Positions 23,281 through 32,583 of a stretch of 64,000 nt of DNA are shown here, one piece after another. The notes under the pieces were generated by a model. That model was not told where the DNA came from and did no database searches. It saw only the letters and a list, made by a program, of their open reading frames with translations. The DNA comes from Paenibacillus lignilyticus (GTDB lineage: Bacteria > Bacillota > Bacilli > Paenibacillales > Paenibacillaceae). The stretch spans positions 186,001 through 250,000 of the forward strand of contig NZ_JAGKSP010000001.1 in NCBI RefSeq assembly GCF_017942085.1. Direction: 5' to 3'. The position numbers were made by a program, and so were the translations under genes. Positions within the stretch are counted from its first letter, which is position 1. Every line of letters starts with the position of its first letter.

Positions 23281-26200
23281 TTAAGATAGTTGAATCAGTT
23301 CGGCTTGCGGAATAATTGTCCGTATCAAGTCTCTCATGTGATCATGGCAGGTGAACAGGATGATTTGGCGGCGCTCTGCCAGCTCGCCGAGCACTTCGAC
23401 GGCGGCTTTCTGCCTTATCAGATCAAAGTTAACGAGTGGATCGTCAAGTAATAACGGCAGTTCGTTCGAAGCAGCCGCTTCATCCGCGAGCGCCAGGCGC
23501 ATCGCCAGATATAACTGCTCAGCGGTCCCTCTGCTGAGCAGTTTGCTTTCTACCAGCCTGCCGTCACTCGTCTCCAGCGAGATCGCTTGCTCTCCCTCCG
23601 GAATCGAAATCCGCTTGTAGCCTCCTTGCGACAGTCGGCCCATCATTCGCGACGCTTCGCGAAGCACGCCGGGCTGACGCTGTTCCTCCATGATTCGTTT
23701 GGTACGCCGAATCATCGTCATGCTAATCGCACCTACCGCATACTGCTCTATCAGCTGTTCCAGCGCAGCCGTTGCCTGCTCACGCTCCATAATGAGGCGC
23801 GATCTGCCGCTGCTCTGCAGCAGCTGCTCGAGCTGCTGGCGCTTGCGGCCGCTCTGCTCAATCCGCTCGCTTCTGCGCTGCTCCAGCTGCTCCAGCTCGC
23901 GCTTCGCTTCCTCTTGCATCTGTGCAAGCTGATTGCCATCGTAAGAGGAATACCACGTCTCCAGCAGTTCGCGCTGTCCACTTGTTAAACCCGCTGTCAG
24001 CTCCGCATCGAGGCGATAGCGCTCCGCTTCGATTTCCGCTAATCGCTCGGAGTGCTGCAGGGCTTCCAGCCATTCCAGCTCATAGCTCACCCGCGCGGCA
24101 GCAAACCACCGCTGCTGCTTCGCTTCCAAGTCGAGCGTGAGCCGGGCCAGCTGCGAAGCCTGCTGCTCCAGCTCCGCCAGACGCGCTTGCAGCTCCTCGG
24201 CCCGGCTGGCTGCCGCCGCGTGCCGGCTCGCTTCCGCGTGCAGCATCCGGACGGCTGCGGCCGCGTCGCCATGCGCGAGATTCACCGCCGCGGGGAACGC
24301 CGCGCTCAGCTGCAGGGCCGCGTCTTCGAAGGCGGCTATCTCCGCCTGCAGCCGTGCAGCCTTGCCCGCTGCTCGGTCATACGATTGCAGCCGCAGCAGC
24401 GCTTGCTCGGCCAGATCGAAGGTTTCCGCGGCCGCTTCCGGCGTTAACGCAGCCGGAAGGCCGCAATCGCGCAGCCAATCGCGCCATCTTGCCGCGATGG
24501 CTGCAGCCGCCTCGGCCGCGTGGTCCACCTCGGCGAGGCCGGCGTCCTCTTGCGCGCGCAGCCGCGCATGGCGGCGCGCAAGCTCTCCGCGGCGCTCAGC
24601 GGTGCCGGCGCGCGCGCGGAGCTCGTCCTGCCGCGCGTCGACGGCAGCGCGCAGGCGCGAGAGCACTTGCGCAGCTGCGCCGCGAAGCGACGCCGGCGCC
24701 GACGAGGCGCGGCCTTCGCTCGCCGCGGCGGTCTGCCGCCAAGCCGCAGACAGCTCAGCCTCCTGCTCCTGTGCAAGCAACGCGGCTACGAGAGCCGCCG
24801 GCTCGCGGACAAGCTGCTGCACCGCGGCAACGACGCGCTTCTCCGCGTCAGCAAGCAGCGCATCAGCCGCAGCCGTCCTCTCGGAGGTGGCTTCCTCCCG
24901 TACACGCCCGCGTCCTGCTCGGCTGCGCCCGCCGGCTCGGCCACGCGATGCGCTGCCCGGCGGCTTCGCAAGTCTCTTCAACCCCGGCGCCGCAAGTACA
25001 ATTGCGGCAACACCAGAGACTGCCGCTGCAACCGGCTCGCCGACAGCGACAAGCACGGCAGCACCGACTGCTGTAGCGGCTGCCGCTGCCCAATAAGCGC
25101 CGCTTCCAACCCGCAGCAGTGCCGCGGACTGGATCTCTTCCCCCATACGCGCCTCGCCCGAACGGAGCGACGACGAAGCTGCGTCATGTGCGGCGCGAAG
25201 CCGCGCCAATTCCAGCTCATGCCACGCTTCTTCGAACTGACGTGCGGCATGCCGAAGCGCTTCCGAAGAATCCGGAAGCAATGCCATAGCTGCCGAAGCT
25301 CCAAACGAACTCGCGGCACCGCTGTCCGCATTCAGCTCAGAAAGCTGTGCGGCCGCTTCCTTAACCTGCTGCGAGGCTGCGCGCAGCTCTGCTTCCGCTT
25401 GCCCGCACGCCTTGGAGCTCTCCTGAAGCGCGGCGCGAAATACACGCACCTGCTCCCGATCCGCAACTCCGATCGGAAACGAACGCAGCTCCGTCTCGGT
25501 CCATGTCGGTGAGATACGATGGATCAGGCGGCGAGCCGTCTCTCCGTGCTCGCGCATTTCTGCCGAGAGCTCGGCAGCACTCTGCCTAGATGCTGCAATA
25601 TGCTCCGCAGAGAGCAGCAAGGCTTCAATCTCGTGCTCGCGAGCGATCAGCTGCTCGTCGTAAGACAATAAATCAAGCTGCCGCATGTGCCTCTGCGCTG
25701 ATTCGCGATTCTGCTGCCGTTCATCATGCAAACGAATAAGTTCAGCCGCTATAGCTTCCGTCTTGGCGCGTGCATCCGCCACCAGCCTCGGTGCGTCGCC
25801 GTAAGTCTCCTGCTCCTGCACCAGGGCAAGCCTATCGATCCACGCTTGGCGAAGGTGAACCGCTCTTGTCAGCAGCGCTTCCTTCTCTCGCGATGATGGA
25901 AGCCGCTCTTCTACCTGCGCCTGATCGCCCTCTATCTCCGCAAGCGACGAGCACAGCTCATTAAATACGGCAATGCTATCCTCCGACTGGCGTAACTGCA
26001 CATCGATTTCTTCTATGGTCTTGATCAGCTTGTTCATTTGCTGCGTACTTCCTCGCGGACGATATAAACCGTCCAGCTGTGCATGCAGCAGCTTCTCTGT
26101 CTTGGCAATCGCGCTGCCGCCATTCCAGCCGGCGTGATACAGCTGTTTGCCAAGCTCATCCCCCTCAAGCATGCCGATGGCCTGCAGCTCCGATAACGAG

Positions 26201-26673
26201 ATCGCAAACAGCTCACGGAACAATCGCTCATTTACGCCGCCGAGAAACAACCGCTCCCACATCGACTGCGTAAGTGTTTCAACCCCACCGCCTCCGGTGT
26301 TTCCGCTATTTCCTCCGTCACCAATGCTTCCGCTGCTTCCTTGGATTCCGTGGCTCCCACGGCTTCCTTCCGTCTCAAGCCGGCGAATATTCACCTTCCC
26401 TTGAGCACTGCTGTAACGCTCCAGCACATAAGGTTGTCCTGCGCCATTTTCGAAGAACAATCGTCCTCCGTGCCGGCCGCCATTAACGGGCTCCTGCCGT
26501 TCAGCGGGATTGCCCTTATGGGCAAAACCAAACAGCATCGCGCGGATGAACCCGAGCATGGTGCTTTTGCCTGCCTCATTATGTCCGTAAACAATGGTCA
26601 CAGGCGCATCAAATTTGCAGTGAAGGTCGCTCAGCTTTCCGAAGCCTTCTACATGAAGTCCTTGAAGCTTCAC
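23281..26673 (-). CDS. yhaN: YhaN-like AAA ATPase (SbcC/Rad50-type)
   Basis: A 1130-residue ATPase partner of the YhaO nuclease. Walker A is GHNEAGKS in the first 40 residues. The C-terminus has LSRGTAEQLYLAMRLAL (ABC signature) and LPLLLDDPLVNFD (Walker B). Long coiled-coil arms lie between them, interrupted by a hydrophobic hairpin (AAAATAVGAAVLVAVGEPVAAAV) that YhaN homologues also carry. An unusual Gly-X-Y run lies at about residues 100-130. The middle is Ala/Arg-rich and GC-rich. The GTG start is preceded by AAGGAGG and overlaps the TGA of yhaO, implying coupled translation. The pair probably processes DNA ends. Confidence 0.92.
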   Translation of the reverse strand: MKLQGLHVEGFGKLSDLHCKFDAPVTIVYGHNEAGKSTMLGFIRAMLFGFAHKGNPAERQEPVNGGRHGGRLFFENGAGQPYVLERYSSAQGKVNIRRLETEGSRGSHGIQGSSGSIGDGGNSGNTGGGGVETLTQSMWERLFLGGVNERLFRELFAISLSELQAIGMLEGDELGKQLYHAGWNGGSAIAKTEKLLHAQLDGLYRPRGSTQQMNKLIKTIEEIDVQLRQSEDSIAVFNELCSSLAEIEGDQAQVEERLPSSREKEALLTRAVHLRQAWIDRLALVQEQETYGDAPRLVADARAKTEAIAAELIRLHDERQQNRESAQRHMRQLDLLSYDEQLIAREHEIEALLLSAEHIAASRQSAAELSAEMREHGETARRLIHRISPTWTETELRSFPIGVADREQVRVFRAALQESSKACGQAEAELRAASQQVKEAAAQLSELNADSGAASSFGASAAMALLPDSSEALRHAARQFEEAWHELELARLRAAHDAASSSLRSGEARMGEEIQSAALLRVGSGAYWAAAAATAVGAAVLVAVGEPVAAAVSGVAAIVLAAPGLKRLAKPPGSASRGRAGGRSRAGRGRVREEATSERTAAADALLADAEKRVVAAVQQLVREPAALVAALLAQEQEAELSAAWRQTAAASEGRASSAPASLRGAAAQVLSRLRAAVDARQDELRARAGTAERRGELARRHARLRAQEDAGLAEVDHAAEAAAAIAARWRDWLRDCGLPAALTPEAAAETFDLAEQALLRLQSYDRAAGKAARLQAEIAAFEDAALQLSAAFPAAVNLAHGDAAAAVRMLHAEASRHAAAASRAEELQARLAELEQQASQLARLTLDLEAKQQRWFAAARVSYELEWLEALQHSERLAEIEAERYRLDAELTAGLTSGQRELLETWYSSYDGNQLAQMQEEAKRELEQLEQRRSERIEQSGRKRQQLEQLLQSSGRSRLIMEREQATAALEQLIEQYAVGAISMTMIRRTKRIMEEQRQPGVLREASRMMGRLSQGGYKRISIPEGEQAISLETSDGRLVESKLLSRGTAEQLYLAMRLALADEAAASNELPLLLDDPLVNFDLIRQKAAVEVLGELAERRQIILFTCHDHMRDLIRTIIPQAELIQLS

Positions 26674-28022
26674 TTTCGCTCGCCTCCTTGTTCTGCATCT
26701 TGCTCGGGCAACGAAACGCTCTGACCGTCCATATCCTCCGTCAACATCCCGGCCGCAAGCTCCCTTGCTTGCACGAACCAACCTGCAGCTCGTTCGGTTT
26801 GCATGACTCGTATCATTTTTCGAATTCTCGCATTCCCATTTAAGGATTGAAGCGCTTCATCCAGCAGCTGCTGCAGCGCCTGCTCGTCCGCTTGCACGTT
26901 ATTGCTGTTCCGAATCAGTTCTCCTGTAAAACTATCTTCTACGGACAGAGCTTCCAGATCCAAATCCGCTCCGGTAGCAGCTTCTAAACGATAAATCCAG
27001 CTCCATTGTGCCCCTGGTATGTAAGCTGCGCTTGAATCCATATCGCCGATTCGTTCTCTTAATCCACCCAGCAGCTCCGTAATTACGCCTGCATTCGTGA
27101 ATACGCGATGCATCGGACCTCTGCCTTCTAAACGCAGCTTGATCATGAGCGATCTGCCCTCGCTGGCAGCCGCAGCTGATGTGACAGCTTGTTCCATGGC
27201 GGAAAGCAATGCTTGTTCGGACGTAATTCCGGCAATGGATACATGCAAAGTCGCCCACCGAATCGTGTCTAATGGGAGAAATTGCAGCTTAGTCTCGAAT
27301 GAATCGCTTACATCAACGAGATAACAACCTTTCGCGCCCGTCTCGTTGGCATGTCTGCCCTGCGTATTGCCGGCATAGACAACATGCGGATAACTGTGGA
27401 GCACGGCACGCTGATGGATATGTCCGAGCGCCCAGTAATGGAAGCCCGCTCCAACCAGCTCCGCCAGGCTGCACGGCGCATAAGGATCATGTCCGGCATG
27501 GCCATCCACAGTGCCGTGCAGCAGCGCAATTTGATACGAGCCGTCGGCTGCCGGCTTGTAGCGCGAAGCCAAATTAGCGGTTACAGCTCTTGTCCCATAG
27601 GAGATTCCATGCACATGAGCGGCCAACTCTCCATTTCTCGCGAAAACGGGTACTGCTTCTACTTGATCCGCTCCGAAGAAATGGACGGACGAAGGCCACT
27701 CCAAATTAGCCTGCGCACCCGACAACGGATCATGATTGCCATGAATAACAAATAGCCGCACGCCTTGGGCATGCAGCTTCTGCCACTCTCGCTGCAACGC
27801 TAATTGCGCACGGAGCGATCGGTCAGCCATATCATAGAGATCTCCGGAAATGACTACAAAATCAACGGCTTCGCGCAATGCCGCCTCTACCAAATGACGA
27901 ACTGCCTGAAAGGTCGAGGATCCAAGTCCCTCCCGCACATGGGGAGGCACCTCCGTCAATCCGCGGAAAGGACTGTCGACATGCAAATCCGCTGCATGAA
28001 TAAATCGAAATGAGACTCCCAT
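26670..28022 (-). CDS. yhaO: YhaO-like DNA repair exonuclease (SbcD/Mre11-type)
   Basis: A 450-residue metallophosphoesterase. The metal-binding motifs are HAADLHVDSPF, VISGDLYD, HGNHD, and GHIH in order through the first 220 residues. The C-terminal part is a helical/accessory domain of the size expected for YhaO. It is 4 bp-overlapped with yhaN, its ATPase partner. Family knowledge places the complex in DNA end or secondary-structure processing. GGAG precedes the ATG at good spacing. Confidence 0.94.
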   Translation of the reverse strand: MGVSFRFIHAADLHVDSPFRGLTEVPPHVREGLGSSTFQAVRHLVEAALREAVDFVVISGDLYDMADRSLRAQLALQREWQKLHAQGVRLFVIHGNHDPLSGAQANLEWPSSVHFFGADQVEAVPVFARNGELAAHVHGISYGTRAVTANLASRYKPAADGSYQIALLHGTVDGHAGHDPYAPCSLAELVGAGFHYWALGHIHQRAVLHSYPHVVYAGNTQGRHANETGAKGCYLVDVSDSFETKLQFLPLDTIRWATLHVSIAGITSEQALLSAMEQAVTSAAAASEGRSLMIKLRLEGRGPMHRVFTNAGVITELLGGLRERIGDMDSSAAYIPGAQWSWIYRLEAATGADLDLEALSVEDSFTGELIRNSNNVQADEQALQQLLDEALQSLNGNARIRKMIRVMQTERAAGWFVQARELAAGMLTEDMDGQSVSLPEQDAEQGGERK

Positions 28023-28033
28023 GTCCTAACTCC

Positions 28034-29176
28034 CTATTCTGTCGCGTCCGCTTCCGGATTTATTTCCGTATACACTTGTTTCAATTGCGCGATTACCCGC
28101 TGCAAGGAATAAACGCGTTTTGCTTTATTCCATGCCGCTCGGGCCATATTGTAGCGGAAGTCTTGATCGGATACGACCTTCTCGAGCGCGTTCGCGAGCG
28201 CTGTCGGGTTCTCCGGTTCTACCAATAAACCGTTGATGCCATCGTCGATCTGCTCGGCAATACCGCCAACATTCGTACCGACCAGTGCCAACCAGCATAA
28301 TGCGGCCTCAGCGAATACGGAACCGAATGCCTCTGCCCGTGACGGCAGTACAAAGACGTCGAAGAAAGGCATAAACTCTTCAGGATGCAGCATGTAGCCA
28401 TAAAAGATAATGTCATCGTATAAGTTAAGTTTCTGTGCAAGCTGCTCCAGTTCCGGTCTGCTTGGGCCGTCGCCGATGATATGAAGGACGAAATTCTGTC
28501 CGCGCGCTTTCAGCTGGGCGCAAGCATGAAGCAGAATATCCAACCCTTTTGCGGGAACAAGGCGGCATACCGTAATCAACTGTACGACCTCGTTCTCGTG
28601 AGAAATCGGTTTGAAACGTTTCTCATCAAACCCGTTCGGAATCACCTGAATGCGATCCGCATCGTTTACATAAGGCCGCATATAGCTGCGGAATGCTTCG
28701 GAAGGCGTCAATATCCGGTCCGCCTTCAGCTCAAGCTCTTTATAAATTGAAGTTAGGAACCGATGCTCCATACCGCCTTCAATGATTTTGCCGTTCAGAA
28801 TCAGCTCTCGTTCATAACTGGAATGAATCGTCATCACTAGCGGCGTATCCGGATAAAGCTGTTTCATCACCAGCGCGGGAATCGGATGATGCGCATGAAT
28901 GAGATCGTAGGATTTCTGAATGCGCAGCTTCGTCCACCAGACGTAATCGCGATATGTTTGCAAATATTTATCGATAATGGGATTACCCTCGTAATAGCTA
29001 ATATCGAATGTTTCGAACGTAACGGGCTCTTGGCCTTTGCCCCTCACCCGTTTCGGAAGGGAGAATAATTCCATGGGCCAACCAATCTTGTTAAATCGCT
29101 CTTGAATGTAAGGAACCATTGAGGACACGCCGCCCGGTTGCTCCGGCGGAAAAAACAATGCCTGCAAAATGTTCAT
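28034..29176 (-). CDS. Family 4 glycosyltransferase
   Basis: A 380-residue GT-B glycosyltransferase. N-terminal motif PPEQPGGVSSMV is the nucleotide-free acceptor lobe; the donor lobe has RLVPAKGLDILLHA and the GT4 signature PSRAEAFGSVFAEA (with the E-x7-E pair). The ATG at 29176 is preferred over one 33 codons upstream because GAGGAGG lies 8 nt before it. Substrates are unknown; such enzymes build surface or storage glycans. It lies just downstream of the divergent diguanylate cyclase and upstream of yhaO, so it may be cotranscribed with yhaO-yhaN. Confidence 0.9.
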   Translation of the reverse strand: MNILQALFFPPEQPGGVSSMVPYIQERFNKIGWPMELFSLPKRVRGKGQEPVTFETFDISYYEGNPIIDKYLQTYRDYVWWTKLRIQKSYDLIHAHHPIPALVMKQLYPDTPLVMTIHSSYERELILNGKIIEGGMEHRFLTSIYKELELKADRILTPSEAFRSYMRPYVNDADRIQVIPNGFDEKRFKPISHENEVVQLITVCRLVPAKGLDILLHACAQLKARGQNFVLHIIGDGPSRPELEQLAQKLNLYDDIIFYGYMLHPEEFMPFFDVFVLPSRAEAFGSVFAEAALCWLALVGTNVGGIAEQIDDGINGLLVEPENPTALANALEKVVSDQDFRYNMARAAWNKAKRVYSLQRVIAQLKQVYTEINPEADATE

Positions 29177-29326
29177 GTGCAAAGCCTCCTCAATCAAACT
29201 TGCATGATACTTCTCGACCTGCCAAAAACATGATATACTAGAACATACGTTTCTGTAAAGCTGAGTTAAACACACTTTACGCCATACCTATTTCCTGCGT
29301 TTACCCTCTTCTTAGGTGGTCTAAAC

Positions 29327-30535
29327 ATGACGATTCTTCAGTGGCTTGCCGGATCGACCGGACAAATTTTCGCATCTGCTTGTGTAATGACCATACTTGT
29401 TCTCATGCTCTTTATGGCCGTCAAGCTCTATAAGAGCTACAGACGCAATCGCACCTACTTAATTCTGATCATCGTACTGCCTATTGTTATCTTGCAGAAC
29501 GGCATTCTCATCGGGCTGTCGTTTCCCGGTCAATCGATATCGCCTTACTTGGATCTGACGCAATCGGTTGTCAGTCTGCTCTCATTTATTATTATAAACT
29601 TTGTTTTCATGAAATTGTATACCGGACCCAGCACAAGATTGAAAGGCATGCCTTTTCTGCTTATGTTTATCGGACTGATTCTTGTAGCCGGCGCCCAGAT
29701 TTCGCTCTCCCCTGAATCCATGAAGGCATCCATCGGAACGACGCAAACTCAGCTGCTGGCCATTGATTTCTACGGACTCATTTTGAACTTTATTATTTTG
29801 CTTAATTTACGCGGCATCGATCAACGCTTCAACTACTCGGCCAGTCTGATAGTCTACTTCATTTATCAGCTGTCCGATTTGGCGGACGGCTATGTATTTC
29901 ACGGGACTGTCCCGATGCTTGTCATTCTGAGCCACTTGCTCCCTGTTGTCTATTATACGCTTCTTTTCCTGCTCTTGTTCGAGTGGGTGCTGGAGCGGTT
30001 GCTGATGACCTTCCAATCTTCGATCACGGACGGCTTGACAAGCTTGTACAATCGGCGCCATTTCAATAAGAAAGCCGAACAGCTGCTGCGGGATACGAAG
30101 CGGATAGCCATCATTTTCTGCGATATCGACAACTTCAAGAAGCTGAATGATACGCAAGGACATCATAAAGCGGACGGCGTCCTTAAACAGGTCGCTGAAA
30201 TATTGAGAGAAGAAACGGCAAGCATCGGCACGGCCGGCCGATACGGCGGCGAAGAGCTGCTCGGTCTCGTCGCTGCTCCCAACGTAAAGCCGGAGGTCGT
30301 AGCGGAAACCATCCGCAGCCGGGTCGAGAAAGAAACAATGGTCACAATCAGCATCGGCGTTAGCGCAAGTCGGGAAGGTGCTTCTATAGGAGAGATTATT
30401 AGTCAAGCCGATGAAGCGATGTATCAGTCGAAGACGACCGGTAAGAACAAAGTGACCCTCCACTCCTCGATGCGTCAGCGGACACGCAGCTCCGGTTCCG
30501 ATGAAACAGCCAAAAAAAGCCCTCAGCAAGCTTAA
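29327..30535 (+). CDS. Membrane diguanylate cyclase (7TM-GGDEF)
   Basis: A 402-residue protein. About seven transmembrane segments occupy residues 10-225. A GGDEF domain follows from about 233 (DGLTSLYNRRHF) with FCDIDNFKKLND and the active-site loop GRYGGEELL (GGEEL at 307-311; the usual Phe is Leu). The inhibitory RxxD site before the loop is absent, so product inhibition at that site is not expected. It should make cyclic di-GMP. It is transcribed divergently from the glycosyltransferase, so the two may share control, and it ends at a bidirectional terminator. Confidence 0.9.
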   Translation: MTILQWLAGSTGQIFASACVMTILVLMLFMAVKLYKSYRRNRTYLILIIVLPIVILQNGILIGLSFPGQSISPYLDLTQSVVSLLSFIIINFVFMKLYTGPSTRLKGMPFLLMFIGLILVAGAQISLSPESMKASIGTTQTQLLAIDFYGLILNFIILLNLRGIDQRFNYSASLIVYFIYQLSDLADGYVFHGTVPMLVILSHLLPVVYYTLLFLLLFEWVLERLLMTFQSSITDGLTSLYNRRHFNKKAEQLLRDTKRIAIIFCDIDNFKKLNDTQGHHKADGVLKQVAEILREETASIGTAGRYGGEELLGLVAAPNVKPEVVAETIRSRVEKETMVTISIGVSASREGASIGEIISQADEAMYQSKTTGKNKVTLHSSMRQRTRSSGSDETAKKSPQQA

Positions 30536-30561
30536 TCCTCTTCGCCGCTGAAGCTCACACA

Positions 30562-30619
30562 ATAAAAGACAGTTCACGCGGTAGGGATACTCCCTCCCAT
30601 GCATGAACTGTCTTTTTAT
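30562..30619. terminator. Bidirectional terminator between the GGDEF gene and queC
   Basis: AAAAGACAGTTCA (30564-30576) pairs with TGAACTGTCTTTTT (30604-30617). Both arms are flanked by T-runs in the reading direction, so it can end transcription from both convergent genes. Confidence 0.85.
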
Positions 30620-31311
30620 TAGGATTTATAAGGAATCGGATCGGTCGTTCCTGCTTCGGCGAACCCTTTCAAACGCAGGCGGCAGCTGTCGCACTCGCCA
30701 CAAGCCTCTGGTTCCCCGTTATAGCATGAGGTAGTCAGGTTATAAGGAACGCCCATACGCATACCTTCTGCAACGATGCCGGCTTTCGTTAGATGAATGA
30801 GCGGCGTCTCGATGGAAATCGGCTTGCCTTCTACACCTACTTTAGTCGCGATTGCAATAACCTCTTCCACCTTCGCGATGAACTCCGGACGGCAATCCGG
30901 GTAACCGCTGTAATCCAGCGCATTTACGCCGATGTAGATCGCTTCAGCGCCAACGCTTTCCGCAAACGATGTAGCAATGGACAAGAACAATAGGTTACGT
31001 CCGGGTACATAGGTAACCGGAATTTCGCCGACTTCATCCGGAACCGGATCCGCCCCCATCTTAGGCACGTCGATCGTGTCGTCCGTCAGTGCGCTTCCGC
31101 CAAAATCACGCAAGAAGCCAAGCTCAATGATTTTGAAGCGATCGCTTACGCCATAAAACTCAGCAACCGCGCGTGCATTGTTCAGCTCCATAATATGACG
31201 CTGTCCGTAGTTAAATGTGATCGGGTATAGCTCGTACCCCGCTTCTTTGGCATATCCCATGCAAGTCGTACTATCCAAACCGCCGCTCAATATAATAACC
31301 GCTTTCTTCAT
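30619..31311 (-). CDS. queC: 7-cyano-7-deazaguanine synthase
   Basis: A 230-residue enzyme making preQ0 from 7-carboxy-7-deazaguanine with ATP and ammonia. The PP-loop SGGLDST is at 9-15 and the zinc site is the C-terminal CYNGEPEACGECDSCR. AAGAGAGG precedes the ATG. It is the last gene of the queD-queE-queC operon. The operon lacks queF, so conversion of preQ0 to preQ1 would rely on a gene elsewhere. Confidence 0.97.
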   Translation of the reverse strand: MKKAVIILSGGLDSTTCMGYAKEAGYELYPITFNYGQRHIMELNNARAVAEFYGVSDRFKIIELGFLRDFGGSALTDDTIDVPKMGADPVPDEVGEIPVTYVPGRNLLFLSIATSFAESVGAEAIYIGVNALDYSGYPDCRPEFIAKVEEVIAIATKVGVEGKPISIETPLIHLTKAGIVAEGMRMGVPYNLTTSCYNGEPEACGECDSCRLRLKGFAEAGTTDPIPYKS

Positions 31312-31316
31312 ATCCC

Positions 31317-32030
31317 TTACACACCTCTCTTAGCCGGGTCCCAAATAATCTTATGCAGCTGTAAGTTCAGCTTCACGCCTGTTAGTCCGCTTGCGAGCAT
31401 CTTCTCCACCAGCTTCGCCGGCGGCATGCTTTCCCACACGGGACTAAACAGCGCAAGCGCAGCTGTCGGATAATCCTTCAGCGTTTGCACAGCAGCATCA
31501 AAGTCTCGGTCCGTAGCAATTACAAATTTCACTTCATCCTGCTCCCGCAGCAATGCGAAGTTATCATGCAGCATCGCGAAATTCTCCCCCGAATCCGGAA
31601 GCTTATAATCCATAATGTATCGAGCTTTTGAAGAATGGATATCGCGAAGGAACGGTGCAAGATCAATCGCTCCGTTTGTCTCCACATGTACATCTTTGAT
31701 CCGCTCGATATCACATAACGCCTGCAGCAGCGCTGCCGAGCGACTGCCGTATAACAGCGGCTCGCCGCCGGTCATGCAAATATGCTCGGCTTTATATTGC
31801 AGTTCCACTTGGGACACAATATCTTCAATCGTCATCGTAAATTCTGCTTCTGCCGGTGGATAGCTGTACTTCGTATCGCACCAAACACAGCGCAAATTAC
31901 AGCCAAACAGACGTACAAAAACGGTCGGAAACCCGGCACGTGTGCCTTCGCCTTCGACCGTTTCGAAAATTTCCACCATAGGAAGCCGAATGGAGCGCCC
32001 CTCAGTCGGCGCTGTATCCTTATCCGGCAT
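31317..32030 (-). CDS. queE: 7-carboxy-7-deazaguanine synthase (radical SAM)
   Basis: A 237-residue radical SAM enzyme of the queuosine pathway. The cluster motif is GCNLRCVWC (CX3CX2C), preceded by ETVEGEGTRAGFPTVF and followed by TGGEPLL. It overlaps queD by 11 bp and is 5 bp before queC, so the three are translated from one message. The start is an ATG with GGAGG about 9 nt upstream. Confidence 0.97.
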   Translation of the reverse strand: MPDKDTAPTEGRSIRLPMVEIFETVEGEGTRAGFPTVFVRLFGCNLRCVWCDTKYSYPPAEAEFTMTIEDIVSQVELQYKAEHICMTGGEPLLYGSRSAALLQALCDIERIKDVHVETNGAIDLAPFLRDIHSSKARYIMDYKLPDSGENFAMLHDNFALLREQDEVKFVIATDRDFDAAVQTLKDYPTAALALFSPVWESMPPAKLVEKMLASGLTGVKLNLQLHKIIWDPAKRGV

Positions 32031-32511
32031 TCTCGTCCGCCTCCATCATATCGCGTGTTACAGCCGCATAGCTCGTCGGTGTTTCCCATAAGCGAATTTC
32101 TTCAATGCGGATATTCGGATGATGCCCTTCTTCAAGAAGCGCATCGTGGATTTGCTCATAAATCCAAACGACCATGTTCTCTGCCGTCGTATTCATCGGA
32201 GGCAGCACTTCGTTCAGATAACGATGATCGAGCTTGTCGATGACCCGCTCTTTCGCAATTCGTTTCATATCGGCAAAATCGATGGTTAGTCCACGATGAT
32301 CCGTCTTCCCGGACATAATCGTCTGAAGCTTATAAGTATGGCCGTGCAGACTTTTGCACTTGCCTTCATATAAATGCAAATGATGCGCGCTATCAAAAGT
32401 AAATTCCTTGGAAACGATCACCCGTCGGTTATGATATCTGAGCTCATGCTCCTGAATATCTTCGCCGAACTGCTCGATATGTTTCGGAATCTCGTAAGTC
32501 ACGTTCCACAC
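32020..32511 (-). CDS. queD: 6-carboxytetrahydropterin synthase
   Basis: A 163-residue enzyme converting dihydroneopterin triphosphate to 6-carboxytetrahydropterin. Zinc histidines are FDSAHHL and SLHGHTYKL, and the catalytic cysteine is in GKCKSLHGH. It is the first gene of the operon. The start is taken as a GTG at 32511, with AAAGGGG close upstream; another GTG three codons in is possible. The promoter and an imperfect palindrome lie just upstream. Confidence 0.95.
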   Translation of the reverse strand: MWNVTYEIPKHIEQFGEDIQEHELRYHNRRVIVSKEFTFDSAHHLHLYEGKCKSLHGHTYKLQTIMSGKTDHRGLTIDFADMKRIAKERVIDKLDHRYLNEVLPPMNTTAENMVVWIYEQIHDALLEEGHHPNIRIEEIRLWETPTSYAAVTRDMMEADENAG

Positions 32512-32539
32512 CTTCCCCTTTATGCAATTGCAATATGCA

Positions 32540-32568
32540 ATTATAGCACAAGTTGCAGCTTGTATCCA
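32540..32568 (-). promoter_or_regulatory. Promoter of the queDEC operon with palindrome in the spacer
   Basis: On the minus strand TGGATA (about -35) and TATAAT (-10) are 17 bp apart, and the spacer region holds the imperfect palindrome ACAAGCTGCAACTTGT (one mismatched pair). A repressor site here would block the promoter. No preQ1 riboswitch core is seen in the short leader. Confidence 0.5.
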
Positions 32569-32583
32569 GATAGGGATTTTTAC

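Noticed and set aside
24137-25096. 319-residue Ala/Ser-rich plus-strand frame opposite yhaN
   Set aside because: GC-rich, Ala/Ser/Arg-rich shadow of the yhaN coiled-coil region.
32512-32583. preQ1 riboswitch upstream of queD
   Set aside because: Leader is short and has no preQ1-I or -II core; a promoter with a palindrome is seen instead.
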